Below, piece by piece: positions 1-5,853 of a stretch of 5,853 nt of DNA. The notes under the pieces were generated by a model that saw only the letters and a program-made list of their open reading frames with translations, was not told the DNA's origin and searched no databases. Position 1 is the first letter of the stretch. Every line of letters starts with the position of its first letter. A program made the translations under genes and the position numbers. The stretch comes from Flavobacteriaceae bacterium (lineage in GTDB: Bacteria; Bacteroidota; Bacteroidia; Flavobacteriales; Flavobacteriaceae), in assembly GCA_023700885.1 (NCBI GenBank), contig JAMPYA010000140.1, positions 1 to 5,853 of the forward strand, read 5' to 3'.

Positions 1-431
1 CCTGTGGTTGTATTAAATGTTAATAAGCCATTGGTTGTGGTAGATGTTACGGTATAGGTTAACACATCCGAATCTGCATCCGTAGCTACAAATGTTGCCG
101 AAAGTGAAATGTCTTCAGCTGTTGAATAACTATTTAATGATGTAATAACCGGCACATCATTTACCGGTGTTACTGTTATACTGATTACCTGAGTTACGAT
201 TCCTCCATTACCATCAGATACTTCAACTGTAAAACTATCGGAGCCATTGTAGTTTGCATTGGGAGTGTAAGTCCAAACGCCTGTGGTTGTATTAAGTGTT
301 AACACACCATTAGTTGTCGTAGATATTACGGTATAAGTTAACACATCTAAATCTACATCCGTAACTATTATTGTTGCGGTAAGCGGAGTATCTTCTGGTG
401 TTGAATAAGTATTTGTTGAGGTTATAACCGG
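1..431 (-). repeat. Tandem 279-bp repeat, cadherin-like modules 3 and 4 of the surface protein
   Basis: Module 3 (153-431) and the partial module 4 (1-152) are spaced exactly 279 bp, 93 codons. For example, the stretch starting at position 1 matches the one starting at 280, with about 11 differences in the first 84 bases by eye. Each unit begins with PVITS after a VNDV linker and contains YST-ED, TDxDxD and LTYTV-STTTNG. The nucleotide match is closer than that between modules 1 and 2, pointing to recent duplication or gene conversion. Confidence 0.88.
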
Positions 432-1199
432 CACATCGTTTACCAGTGTTACTGTTATACTAACTGTTGTGGTACTTTGATTCCCATTACTATCAGAAAT
501 AGTATAAGTAAAACTGTCAGTGCCATTAAAATTAGAATTTGGCGTGTAAATAAAAGTTCCATCAGAACTTACTACAACAGAACCATTACTTGGATTTGTG
601 TTACCAATAACAGTTGTTGGAGTTACCCCTAATTCATCTGGTCCATTACCATTATCATTAAGTAAATTTCCTGTAACTGAAGTATCTTCTGTTAAATTAA
701 AACTATCTGCAATGGCTGTTGGAGGTTTCAATACAAAAATAGTCACGGTACTGGTACTTACATTTCCGAGACTATCTGTTATGGTATAGGTAAAAGTATC
801 AATCCCATAAAAACCAATGTCGGGTATATAAGTAAAATTGCCATTACTAGCAACCGTTAAATTTCCAAAATCAGCAAAACTTACATTTGTCAATCTAGTT
901 GGCTGAGTTCCTAAATCATCAGGACCATTTCCATTATCAGCAAATAAATTTCCAGTCAAAACACCGTTTTGATACATGATAAAAACATCATCTACAGCAT
1001 CAGTAATACCAACAAAATTTATATTTGTTGTAATTAAAAAATTTCTTTCATCATTAATTAATGTATGAAATTCATTAATTCCAGCATTAATCAAATTTCC
1101 ATTTAATACAAAAATTGCAATTAGGAAATTTAATTTGAGAAGATCTTTTTTGATAAATTTAAAGGGGAATTTTGGATAGGAAGTGTAATGTTTTTGCAT
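1..1199 (-). CDS. Large secreted Ig/cadherin-like repeat surface protein, N-terminal part (runs off the left edge)
   Basis: I translated the minus strand from the ATG at 1197-1199; the frame stays open for 399 codons to the window edge. The N-terminus has a basic, aromatic leader (MQKHYTSYPK..., residues 1-22), a hydrophobic stretch (LNFLIAIFVL, about 23-32) and a possible signal cleavage after INA near residue 39. Four extracellular repeats follow: about 65-158, 159-256, 257-349 and 350 onward. They carry the hallmarks of bacterial Ig/cadherin-like 'tandem-95' modules: ED near the start, TDxDxD, YTPNxNxNGxDSF, SDGNGG and a VNDVP linker. The Asp/Asn-rich loops suggest calcium binding. The composition is Thr/Ser/Asn/Val-rich, as in adhesins. 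A surface role, export through Sec and then perhaps type IX secretion, is inferred; the C-terminus that would carry a sorting domain is not in view. It is divergent from the bacilliredoxin gene. Confidence 0.9.
   Translation of the reverse strand, partial: MQKHYTSYPKFPFKFIKKDLLKLNFLIAIFVLNGNLINAGINEFHTLINDERNFLITTNINFVGITDAVDDVFIMYQNGVLTGNLFADNGNGPDDLGTQPTRLTNVSFADFGNLTVASNGNFTYIPDIGFYGIDTFTYTITDSLGNVSTSTVTIFVLKPPTAIADSFNLTEDTSVTGNLLNDNGNGPDELGVTPTTVIGNTNPSNGSVVVSSDGTFIYTPNSNFNGTDSFTYTISDSNGNQSTTTVSITVTLVNDVPVITSTNTYSTPEDTPLTATIIVTDVDLDVLTYTVISTTTNGVLTLNTTTGVWTYTPNANYNGSDSFTVEVSDGNGGIVTQVISITVTPVNDVPVITSLNSYSTAEDISLSATFVATDADSDVLTYTVTSTTTNGLLTFNTTT
432..1007 (-). repeat. Two diverged Ig-like modules (1 and 2) of the surface protein
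   Basis: Module 1 (about 726-1007) and module 2 (about 432-725) align at a spacing of 282 bp (94 codons). Both have a GNL-x-x-DNGNGPD-LG loop early on, later a TYIPD or IYTPN strand followed by FTYTI-DS-GN. They match each other at the protein level but not closely at the DNA level, and they lack the TDxDxD loop of modules 3 and 4. They resemble the bacterial Ig/cadherin-like domain often found in repeat adhesins. Boundaries are approximate. Confidence 0.75.
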
Positions 1200-1465
1200 A
1201 GGAAATAAAGATAAATTTTTGACTTAACATTTACTTATAGAACTCCAAATTCAAATAATATTTTTTTTTATAAATAAATTTTAATTGAATTAATATTAAT
1301 TAGAGTCTCTGCAATTCTACAATTTTAAAGTAAATCTATGAAAAAATTAATTAATTTTCAGTGTAAGTTTTTTATTTTATTAAATAGATTTTATTTATAA
1401 CCCTTAATTCAATATATTTTTTTTAATATTTACCTTTGTATTTATTAAAATTTAAATCGAAGAAT
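1200..1465. other. AT-rich divergent intergenic region
   Basis: This 266-base spacer separates the minus-strand surface-protein gene from the plus-strand bacilliredoxin gene and must hold promoters for both. The plus-strand -7 element at 1431-1438 is clear. On the minus side the best candidate is TATCTTTA (1213 down to 1206), one base off TAnnTTTG and very close to the ATG, so it is weak. The spacer also holds a 14-bp perfect palindrome (AATTAATATTAATT, 1288-1301) and AGAGTCTCT (1302-1310). Both could be chance in such AT-rich DNA. No RNA gene is visible. Confidence 0.6.
1431..1438 (+). promoter_or_regulatory. Bacteroidota -7 promoter element of the bacilliredoxin gene
   Basis: TACCTTTG matches the TAnnTTTG consensus used by the Bacteroidota primary sigma factor. 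Transcription would begin around 1442, giving a leader of about 24 bases before the ATG at 1466. No good TTG -33 element is seen at the expected distance. The position rules out the in-frame TTG at 1436 as the translation start, because that codon lies inside the promoter. Confidence 0.6.
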
Positions 1466-1876
1466 ATGTATCCCGAAGAACTTGTAAAACCAATGGAAGC
1501 TGCTTTAATTAATGCTGGTTTCACTGCTTTAAAAACGGCTAATGAAGTTGAAGAATCACTTAGTAAAAAAGGCGTAACGCTTGTTATGATTAATTCCGTT
1601 TGTGGATGTGCTGCCGGAACAGCTAGACCCGGTGCAATAATGTCTGTTCAAAATGATAAAAAACCACATCAGTTAGTAACGGTCTTTGCCGGCGTAGATC
1701 AAGAAGCTGTTGCAAAAGCGCGTGAATTTATGATTCCTTTTCCGCCATCATCACCATCAATTGCTTTATTTAATGATGGTGAATTAGTGCATATGCTAGA
1801 GCGTCATCATATTGAAGGAAGACCTGCTGAAGTAATTGCAGCCAATTTAATTGATGCTTATAACGAACTTTTGTAA
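1466..1876 (+). CDS. BrxA/BrxB family bacilliredoxin (YphP/YqiW family)
   Basis: This 136-residue cytosolic thioredoxin-fold protein is expected to remove bacillithiol or other mixed disulfides from oxidised protein cysteines. The family signature is plain: MYPEELVKPM at the start, NSVCGCAAG with the redox CGC motif at C46-G47-C48, TARPGA directly after it, and PFPPSSPSIALF near residues 91-102 with the family's Pro-rich loop. MLERHHIEGR follows at 110-119. The length suits the family. I chose the ATG at 1466 because the conserved MYPEEL starts there; the in-frame TTG at 1436 lies in the -7 element. It appears to be a single-gene unit with a TAnnTTTG match before the next gene. Whether the host makes bacillithiol cannot be read from the window, and brxA and brxB cannot be told apart safely, so no symbol is given. 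Confidence 0.93.
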   Translation: MYPEELVKPMEAALINAGFTALKTANEVEESLSKKGVTLVMINSVCGCAAGTARPGAIMSVQNDKKPHQLVTVFAGVDQEAVAKAREFMIPFPPSSPSIALFNDGELVHMLERHHIEGRPAEVIAANLIDAYNELL

Positions 1877-1908
1877 TTTTACACTTAAAATTTATGCAAT
1901 AACAGTTG

Positions 1909-1916
1909 TAACTTTG
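1909..1916 (+). promoter_or_regulatory. Bacteroidota -7 promoter element of the small lipoprotein gene
   Basis: TAACTTTG fits TAnnTTTG and lies 28 bases before the ATG at 1945, predicting a start near 1920 and a leader of about 25 bases. That is nearly the same geometry as for the preceding gene. No convincing -33 TTG is present at normal spacing. Confidence 0.55.
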
Positions 1917-1944
1917 TAGTTTAAAATAATAAACCATCATAACT

Positions 1945-2337
1945 ATGAAGAAATTCATCTTAATTTTTGCTGTTTTTTCAACTTTAATCAGTTGTATCGA
2001 TTTTGATAACAATCAAAATAATACACAAGAAAACGAATTAACTGAATTAAGAAATCATAAGAACTACATTTTATCATTGGTAGAGAATGCTTCTTGTGCT
2101 GAAAATAGTCAATGTGAATTTATTGCACTTGGAAGTAAGCCCTGTGGCGGTCCGTGGTCCTATATAGTCTATCCTTCAACAATAGATACAAAGTTATTGT
2201 TAGAACAAGTGGCTATTTACAACCTAAAAGAACAACAATATAACCAAAAATGGAATGTAATTTCTGATTGTATGTTTGTGATGCCACCAATAAAAGTAGA
2301 TTGTATCAATAATAAATGTGTAGCTGTTTATAACTAA
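1945..2337 (+). CDS. Small Cys-rich lipoprotein, function unknown
   Basis: This 130-residue protein starts with a lipoprotein signal: MKK, a hydrophobic core (FILIFAVFSTL) and the lipobox LISC, so cleavage and lipidation at C17 are expected. The mature N-terminus (CIDFDNNQ...) is Asp/Asn-rich, followed by a hydrophilic linker to about residue 40. The remaining domain has six cysteines (51, 57, 67, 109, 120, 125), an even number that suits three disulfides in the periplasm or at the surface. The segment GSKPCGGPWSY (63-73) is its most distinctive motif. I do not recognise a named family or activity. It has its own apparent promoter and ends just before a strong terminator, so it is probably monocistronic. 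Composition and codon use look like those of its neighbours. Confidence 0.85.
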   Translation: MKKFILIFAVFSTLISCIDFDNNQNNTQENELTELRNHKNYILSLVENASCAENSQCEFIALGSKPCGGPWSYIVYPSTIDTKLLLEQVAIYNLKEQQYNQKWNVISDCMFVMPPIKVDCINNKCVAVYN

Positions 2338-2346
2338 TAACAATTT

Positions 2347-2379
2347 AAACCTCAGTAATTGCTGAGGTTTTTTATTTTT
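2347..2379 (+). terminator. Rho-independent terminator after the lipoprotein gene
   Basis: A perfect 9-bp stem pairs AAACCTCAG (2347-2355) with CTGAGGTTT (2362-2370) around the six-base loop TAATTG. The T-rich run to 2379 follows directly. It begins nine bases after the lipoprotein stop codon. This is a textbook intrinsic terminator and the clearest in the window. Confidence 0.9.
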
Positions 2380-2380
2380 G
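2373..2380 (+). promoter_or_regulatory. Possible -7 element of the HD gene inside the terminator T-tract
   Basis: TATTTTTG fits TAnnTTTG and sits in the T-tract of the upstream terminator, four bases before the ATG at 2385. If used, transcription would begin at or next to the start codon, giving a leaderless or nearly leaderless mRNA. No -33 element is seen, and T-rich tracts match this motif easily, so it is tentative. Confidence 0.35.
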
Positions 2381-2384
2381 GTTG

Positions 2385-3038
2385 ATGGAAAAAAGTGAAC
2401 TTATACTTAAAACGATTGATTTTGTTAAATCAACACTAAAAAATGCAGAAGGTGGGCATGACTGGTTTCATATAGAACGTGTTTGGAATAATGCTAAATT
2501 AATAGCAATTGGTGAAAATGTTAATTTGTTTATTGTTGAATTAGGTGCGCTATTACACGATATTGCTGATGCAAAATTTCATAATGGTGATGAAACTATT
2601 GGACCGCAATTAGCAAGAAAATTTTTAGAAAGTCATTTGGTTGATGAAACCGTCATTTTTCAGGTTGAAAAAATTATTGAAAATGTATCATTTAAAGGAG
2701 GTAATTTTAATCAACAATTTAAATCAAAAGAATTAGAAGTCATACAAGATGCAGACCGATTAGATGCTATTGGTGCTATCGGAATTGCACGTGCTTTTAA
2801 CTACGGTGGATTTAAAAATAGAGTACTCTATAATCCTGAAATAAAACCAAATTTACATCAAACTAAAGAAGAATATAAAAAAAATGAAGCGCCAACTATT
2901 AACCATTTTTATGAAAAATTATTGCTGCTAAAAGACAAAATGAATACAGAAACCGGTAAAAAAATTGCTGCAAAAAGACATCAATTTATGGAAATCTATT
3001 TACAGCAATTTTATGATGAATGGAATGGAACTGTTTAA
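2385..3038 (+). CDS. HD-domain phosphohydrolase (YpgQ/YedJ-like)
   Basis: This 217-residue soluble protein has the metal-binding HD pattern: GGHDWFHIERV (H25, H29), LLHDIAD (H58-D59) and QDADRLDAIGAIGIARAF (D122, D124). This order and the wording DADRLDAIGAIG match the YpgQ/YedJ branch of the HD superfamily. Members of that branch hydrolyse nucleotide-type or other phosphorylated substrates with a divalent metal. The length is normal for the branch. The true substrate cannot be told from sequence. I chose the ATG at 2385 over the TTG at 2382, which would add only one residue. The gene is isolated upstream by a terminator, and its stop codon overlaps that of the convergent hydratase gene. There is no sign of truncation. 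Confidence 0.88.
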   Translation: MEKSELILKTIDFVKSTLKNAEGGHDWFHIERVWNNAKLIAIGENVNLFIVELGALLHDIADAKFHNGDETIGPQLARKFLESHLVDETVIFQVEKIIENVSFKGGNFNQQFKSKELEVIQDADRLDAIGAIGIARAFNYGGFKNRVLYNPEIKPNLHQTKEEYKKNEAPTINHFYEKLLLLKDKMNTETGKKIAAKRHQFMEIYLQQFYDEWNGTV

Positions 3039-3808
3039 AAATTTGGTCTTCTTTTTTCTAAAAAAGCAGTGGTTCCTTCTTTAAAATCTGCTGTTCCAAA
3101 ACAATTTCCAAACTCTTGAATTTCTGTTTCAAACCCATTTATATCATTTCTATATCCTGCATTTACAGCTTTAATTGCTGAGGCTATTGCCGTTGATGAA
3201 TTATTAGAAATTTTAGATGCTAATTTAATACAAAACGGAAGCAGTTCTTCTTGTTCAACTACATAATTTACTAATTTATAGTTTAATGATTCTGCTGCTG
3301 TTAACATTCCGGCAGTCATTATAAGTTCCATTGCTTTGCCTTTACCAATTAATTTTGGCAAACGTTGCGTACCTCCATAACCTGGAATTACTCCTAAAGA
3401 AACTTCTGGCAATCCCATTTTTGCATTGGTAGATGCTACTCTAAAATGAGCAGACATGGCTAATTCTAAACCTCCACCCAAAGCAAAACCGTTGATGGCC
3501 GCAATAACTGGGGTGCTTAAATTTTCGACAAAATTAAATAATAATTCTTGGCCTTTTTGGGCTAATTCTCCGCCATTTTTTACATCAAAATCTGCAAATT
3601 CTGAAATATCTGCACCAGCAACAAATGCTTTTGTTTCACTACCAGTAAGAATTATAACTCTAATCGATTTATCTACATCTGCATTTTTAAACGCTTGATG
3701 TAATTCTTCAATGGTTGCTTTATTTAAAGCGTTCAATTTTGTGGGTCGATTGATTGTAATTGTAGCAATTGCTCCTTCTTGATTGACTAATATATTTGAG
3801 TAGTTCAT
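3035..3808 (-). CDS. Enoyl-CoA hydratase/isomerase family protein (crotonase fold)
   Basis: This 257-residue protein, the usual length for a single-domain crotonase, probably adds water to a 2-enoyl-CoA in the cytosol, as in fatty-acid or related acyl-CoA breakdown. Both catalytic glutamates of the hydratases are present: E115 in GGGLELAM and E135 in GLPEVSLG. The oxyanion-hole positions are A66 in VAGADISE and G112. The motifs NRPTKLNAL (20-28), IPGYGGTQRL (141-150) and the C-terminal FLEKRRPNF are standard. Keeping both glutamates favours a true hydratase over a distant family member, but the exact substrate and pathway are open, so no symbol is given. It starts 11 bases after the kinase stop codon, with no TAnnTTTG in between, so it should be transcribed from the same operon. 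No other beta-oxidation gene is in view. Confidence 0.93.
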   Translation of the reverse strand: MNYSNILVNQEGAIATITINRPTKLNALNKATIEELHQAFKNADVDKSIRVIILTGSETKAFVAGADISEFADFDVKNGGELAQKGQELLFNFVENLSTPVIAAINGFALGGGLELAMSAHFRVASTNAKMGLPEVSLGVIPGYGGTQRLPKLIGKGKAMELIMTAGMLTAAESLNYKLVNYVVEQEELLPFCIKLASKISNNSSTAIASAIKAVNAGYRNDINGFETEIQEFGNCFGTADFKEGTTAFLEKRRPNF

Positions 3809-3819
3809 ATTGATTAGAT

Positions 3820-5268
3820 TTATATCGGTAAGGTAATAATAAATGTAGTTCCTTTATTTGATTGTGAATTAAATATAATGGTTCCATTATAGGTTTCAAT
3901 AATGTTTTTTGCCATGGGCAATCCTAGACCCATTCCGCTAGATTTAGTCGTGAATTTAGGTTCAAAAACCCTGTCTTTTACTTCCTCATCTATCCCTTTC
4001 CCATTATCAGAAATAGTAATTACCACCTTATTTTCAATTTTAGAAATTCTTACATAAATAACAGGGTTTTCAATATCCTGAACTGCATACAAAGCATTGT
4101 TTAATAAATTAGTAATGACTCTTGTTAGCTGATTTTTATCTAACTCAACTTGTAAATGTTTAATATCAGATTCAAAATGAATATAGGGTTCTGAAAAAAT
4201 ATTAACGGCATGTTTTACAACATCTACAACATCTAATTGTTCTTTTTGTTGCGTTGGCATTTTAGCAAAATCTGAAAAAGCAGATGCTATTGAACTCATC
4301 AAGTCGATTTGTTGTATCATAATTAAACTAAAATCTTTTACTTTTTCATGAATTTTAGGGTCTTTTGGATTAAATTTCTGTTCAAAATTTTGAAGTGATA
4401 AACGCATCGGGGTTAACGGATTTTTAATTTCATGTGCTACTTGTTTTGCCATTTCTCTCCATGCGTGTTCTCGCTCGCTTTTGGCTAATTTATCAGCACT
4501 TTCTTCTAAGGCATCAACCATTAAATTGTATGATTGAATCAAGTTTCCTATTTCTTCGCTGGTGTTTTCAATAATAATTTTTTGATTATTTTTAGATAAT
4601 CTAGTCTGACTAATTTTATCACTCACTTTTTGAAGCGGACCTGTTATATAACTCGAAATAAAATAAGCCGTTATAATTGCAATGAGCAACATTACAAAAT
4701 AAACAACTCCAAGTCTTGATAAAAACTCGGTCAATTCCTTTTCTTGAAAAGTATTATCCGGATAATATTGCAAATTTAAAATACCGATTGGCTTAAATTT
4801 ATTATCAGTTATATAGGTATATGATGATATTAAATCTTCATCATCATCTAGTTTTTCATCTATTACTCTGTGATCATAATTTCGAGCCATTGAATTCAAA
4901 ACCTCTTTTGAAATAATATTTGGCGCTGTATCTCTTATAAAACTACCTCTAGAGCTTTTTAATAATTTCCCTTCTAAATCAAAAATTGAAATATCTAATT
5001 TATGAATATCTGCAATTTGATAAATTTCTTCCTGGAAAATAAACGGCAAATTTTTTGTTTCAACCGGAAAGGTTGTTTTACGAGTTAATTCATAATTGAT
5101 AGCAGACTTAACCGCTTCTTCTTTTCTGCCTAACTTACTTAGATGATAATCAACAGCTTGTTCTTTATATTGATAAATTGTTAACACTGCATTTAAGACT
5201 GATGTTAATACAATTAACAATATCATAGATATGAAAATCCGTTTTCGTAAAGAAAGATTTTTAAGCAT
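3820..5268 (-). CDS. Membrane sensor histidine kinase, NtrY-like, orphan
   Basis: This 482-residue inner-membrane kinase has TM1 at about 11-32, an extracytoplasmic sensor region of about 150 residues (33-185) with an acidic patch near 137-145, and TM2 at about 186-208. A HAMP-like linker (209-262) follows, then the dimerisation/phosphoacceptor helix and the ATP-binding domain. The H-box AHEIKNPLTPMRLSLQ puts the phosphorylated His at H279; AWREMAKQ just before it resembles NtrY-type kinases. The N-box has N387 and N391, the G1 box is DNGKGI (421-426), the F-box is VFEPKFTT and the G2 box is SGMGLGL (444-450). All key residues are present, so it should be active. No response regulator lies in the window. 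It begins 32 bases after leuS with no visible promoter between them. The signal sensed is unknown. Confidence 0.92.
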   Translation of the reverse strand: MLKNLSLRKRIFISMILLIVLTSVLNAVLTIYQYKEQAVDYHLSKLGRKEEAVKSAINYELTRKTTFPVETKNLPFIFQEEIYQIADIHKLDISIFDLEGKLLKSSRGSFIRDTAPNIISKEVLNSMARNYDHRVIDEKLDDDEDLISSYTYITDNKFKPIGILNLQYYPDNTFQEKELTEFLSRLGVVYFVMLLIAIITAYFISSYITGPLQKVSDKISQTRLSKNNQKIIIENTSEEIGNLIQSYNLMVDALEESADKLAKSEREHAWREMAKQVAHEIKNPLTPMRLSLQNFEQKFNPKDPKIHEKVKDFSLIMIQQIDLMSSIASAFSDFAKMPTQQKEQLDVVDVVKHAVNIFSEPYIHFESDIKHLQVELDKNQLTRVITNLLNNALYAVQDIENPVIYVRISKIENKVVITISDNGKGIDEEVKDRVFEPKFTTKSSGMGLGLPMAKNIIETYNGTIIFNSQSNKGTTFIITLPI

Positions 5269-5300
5269 CTTTTAAATTTAATTACTTAAAATATCAAGTT

Positions 5301-5853
5301 TTATACCACAATATTTACAATTTTTCCGGGTACAATAATGATATTTTTTGGTGTTTTTCCTTCTATAAATTGAATTGTTTTTGGATGATTCATCACTTCA
5401 TTTTGAATTTCATCTTTTGATAAATCCAATGGCAATTCTAAGGTAAATTTCAATTTTCCGTTAAATGATATAGGGTACATTTTAGTACTTTCTATTAAAT
5501 ATTTTGCTTCAAATTTAGGAAATTCTGTTTTAGAAATAGATTCATTATGACCTAATAAACTCCACAATTCTTCAGTAATATGTGGTGCATAAGGAGCAAT
5601 AACAATTAATAAGGGCTCTAAAATGGCACGTTTATTACATTTTAAAGCTGTAAGTTCATTAACGGCAATCATAAAAGTACTTACCGAAGTATTGAATGAA
5701 AAATTCTCAATATCTTCTTCTACTTTTTTGATAGTTTTATGCAAAATCTTGAACTCCTCAGATGATGGTATTTCATTAGAAACCTCCAGCTTATCATTTG
5801 GAACGTATAATTTCCAAAGTTTTTTAAGAAATCCATCTACACCTGTAATTCCG
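5301..5853 (-). CDS. leuS: Leucyl-tRNA synthetase, C-terminal part (runs off the right edge)
   Basis: The minus-strand frame is open from the right edge to the TAA at 5301-5303 and shows the last 183 residues. The first visible stretch (GITGVDGFLKKLWKLY) corresponds to the start of the anticodon-binding helical domain of LeuRS. It continues with LHKTIKKVEEDIENFSFNT and APYAPHITEELW (PHITEELW at visible residues 90-97), then the small C-terminal domain (MYPISFNGKLK..., ending VPGKIVNIVV). The enzyme charges tRNA-Leu in the cytosol; its catalytic HIGH and KMSKS motifs and editing domain lie outside the window. An apparent internal start at 5744 is a TTG inside the conserved ILHKTIKK segment and is not a real start. 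The gene leads a probable operon with the kinase and hydratase genes. Confidence 0.93.
   Translation of the reverse strand, partial: GITGVDGFLKKLWKLYVPNDKLEVSNEIPSSEEFKILHKTIKKVEEDIENFSFNTSVSTFMIAVNELTALKCNKRAILEPLLIVIAPYAPHITEELWSLLGHNESISKTEFPKFEAKYLIESTKMYPISFNGKLKFTLELPLDLSKDEIQNEVMNHPKTIQFIEGKTPKNIIIVPGKIVNIVV

Noticed and set aside
598..789. Plus-strand open frame of 63 codons
   Set aside because: It lies antisense to the repeat protein and its low-complexity translation has no recognisable features; it is a shadow.
1..1007. Regular repeats considered as a CRISPR array
   Set aside because: The period is 279-282 bp, the repeats are in-frame coding modules, and there are no short direct repeats with unique spacers.
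1338..1400. Plus-strand 20-codon frame beginning MKKLIN
   Set aside because: It is very short, lies upstream of the bacilliredoxin promoter, and such frames arise often in AT-rich DNA; there is no further support.
1770..2012. Minus-strand open frame of 80 codons
   Set aside because: It overlaps the end of the bacilliredoxin gene and the start of the lipoprotein gene on the opposite strand and has no recognisable domain.
3051..3066. Inverted repeat CTTTTTT-CT-AAAAAAG as a possible convergent terminator
   Set aside because: The loop of two bases is too small, the stem is nearly all A-T, and the bases encode the conserved C-terminal FLEKRR segment of the hydratase.
3456..3698. Plus-strand open frame of 80 codons
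   Set aside because: It is antisense to the well-supported enoyl-CoA hydratase and looks like a shadow.
5742..5744. TTG as the start of a separate 147-residue protein
   Set aside because: The frame continues upstream to the window edge with clear LeuRS sequence, so this codon is an internal leucine.

Overview
The window looks like a chromosomal segment from a Bacteroidota bacterium, most likely a flavobacterium. The DNA is AT-rich, start regions lack clear Shine-Dalgarno sequences, and several genes are preceded by the TAnnTTTG -7 element typical of this phylum. The gene types also fit: a long cadherin/Ig-like repeat surface protein, a BrxA/BrxB-type bacilliredoxin, and a LeuRS ending in a VPGKIVNIVV-like tail. 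The genus assignment is inference; no rRNA or other decisive marker is present.

Layout. (1) Positions 1-1199, minus strand: the first 399 codons of a large repetitive secreted protein, open through the left edge. It has a signal peptide with a long basic leader and then four Ig/cadherin-like repeats of about 93-98 residues, the fourth cut by the edge. (2) Positions 1200-1465: an AT-rich divergent intergenic region. (3) Plus strand: a bacilliredoxin (1466-1876), a small Cys-rich lipoprotein of unknown function (1945-2337), a strong intrinsic terminator (2347-2379), and an HD-domain phosphohydrolase (2385-3038). Each of the three genes has its own TAnnTTTG match close to the start codon, so they look like separate transcription units, not one operon. 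(4) Minus strand, transcribed right to left: the 3' end of leuS (5301-5853), an NtrY-like membrane histidine kinase (3820-5268) and an enoyl-CoA hydratase/isomerase (3035-3808). The gaps are 32 and 11 bases, which suggests one operon with its promoter beyond the right edge. The hydratase and the HD gene converge and share a TTAA at their stop codons.

The genes do not form one obvious pathway. LeuRS is a housekeeping translation enzyme and the hydratase acts in acyl-CoA metabolism. The bacilliredoxin belongs to thiol redox repair, the HD protein probably cleaves a phosphorylated small molecule, and the repeat protein and lipoprotein act at the cell surface. No response regulator accompanies the kinase. 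I see no RNA gene, insertion sequence, CRISPR array or convincing undescribed multi-gene system. The points most worth a second look are the repeat protein, the terminator/promoter overlap before the HD gene, and the orphan kinase in a leuS operon.
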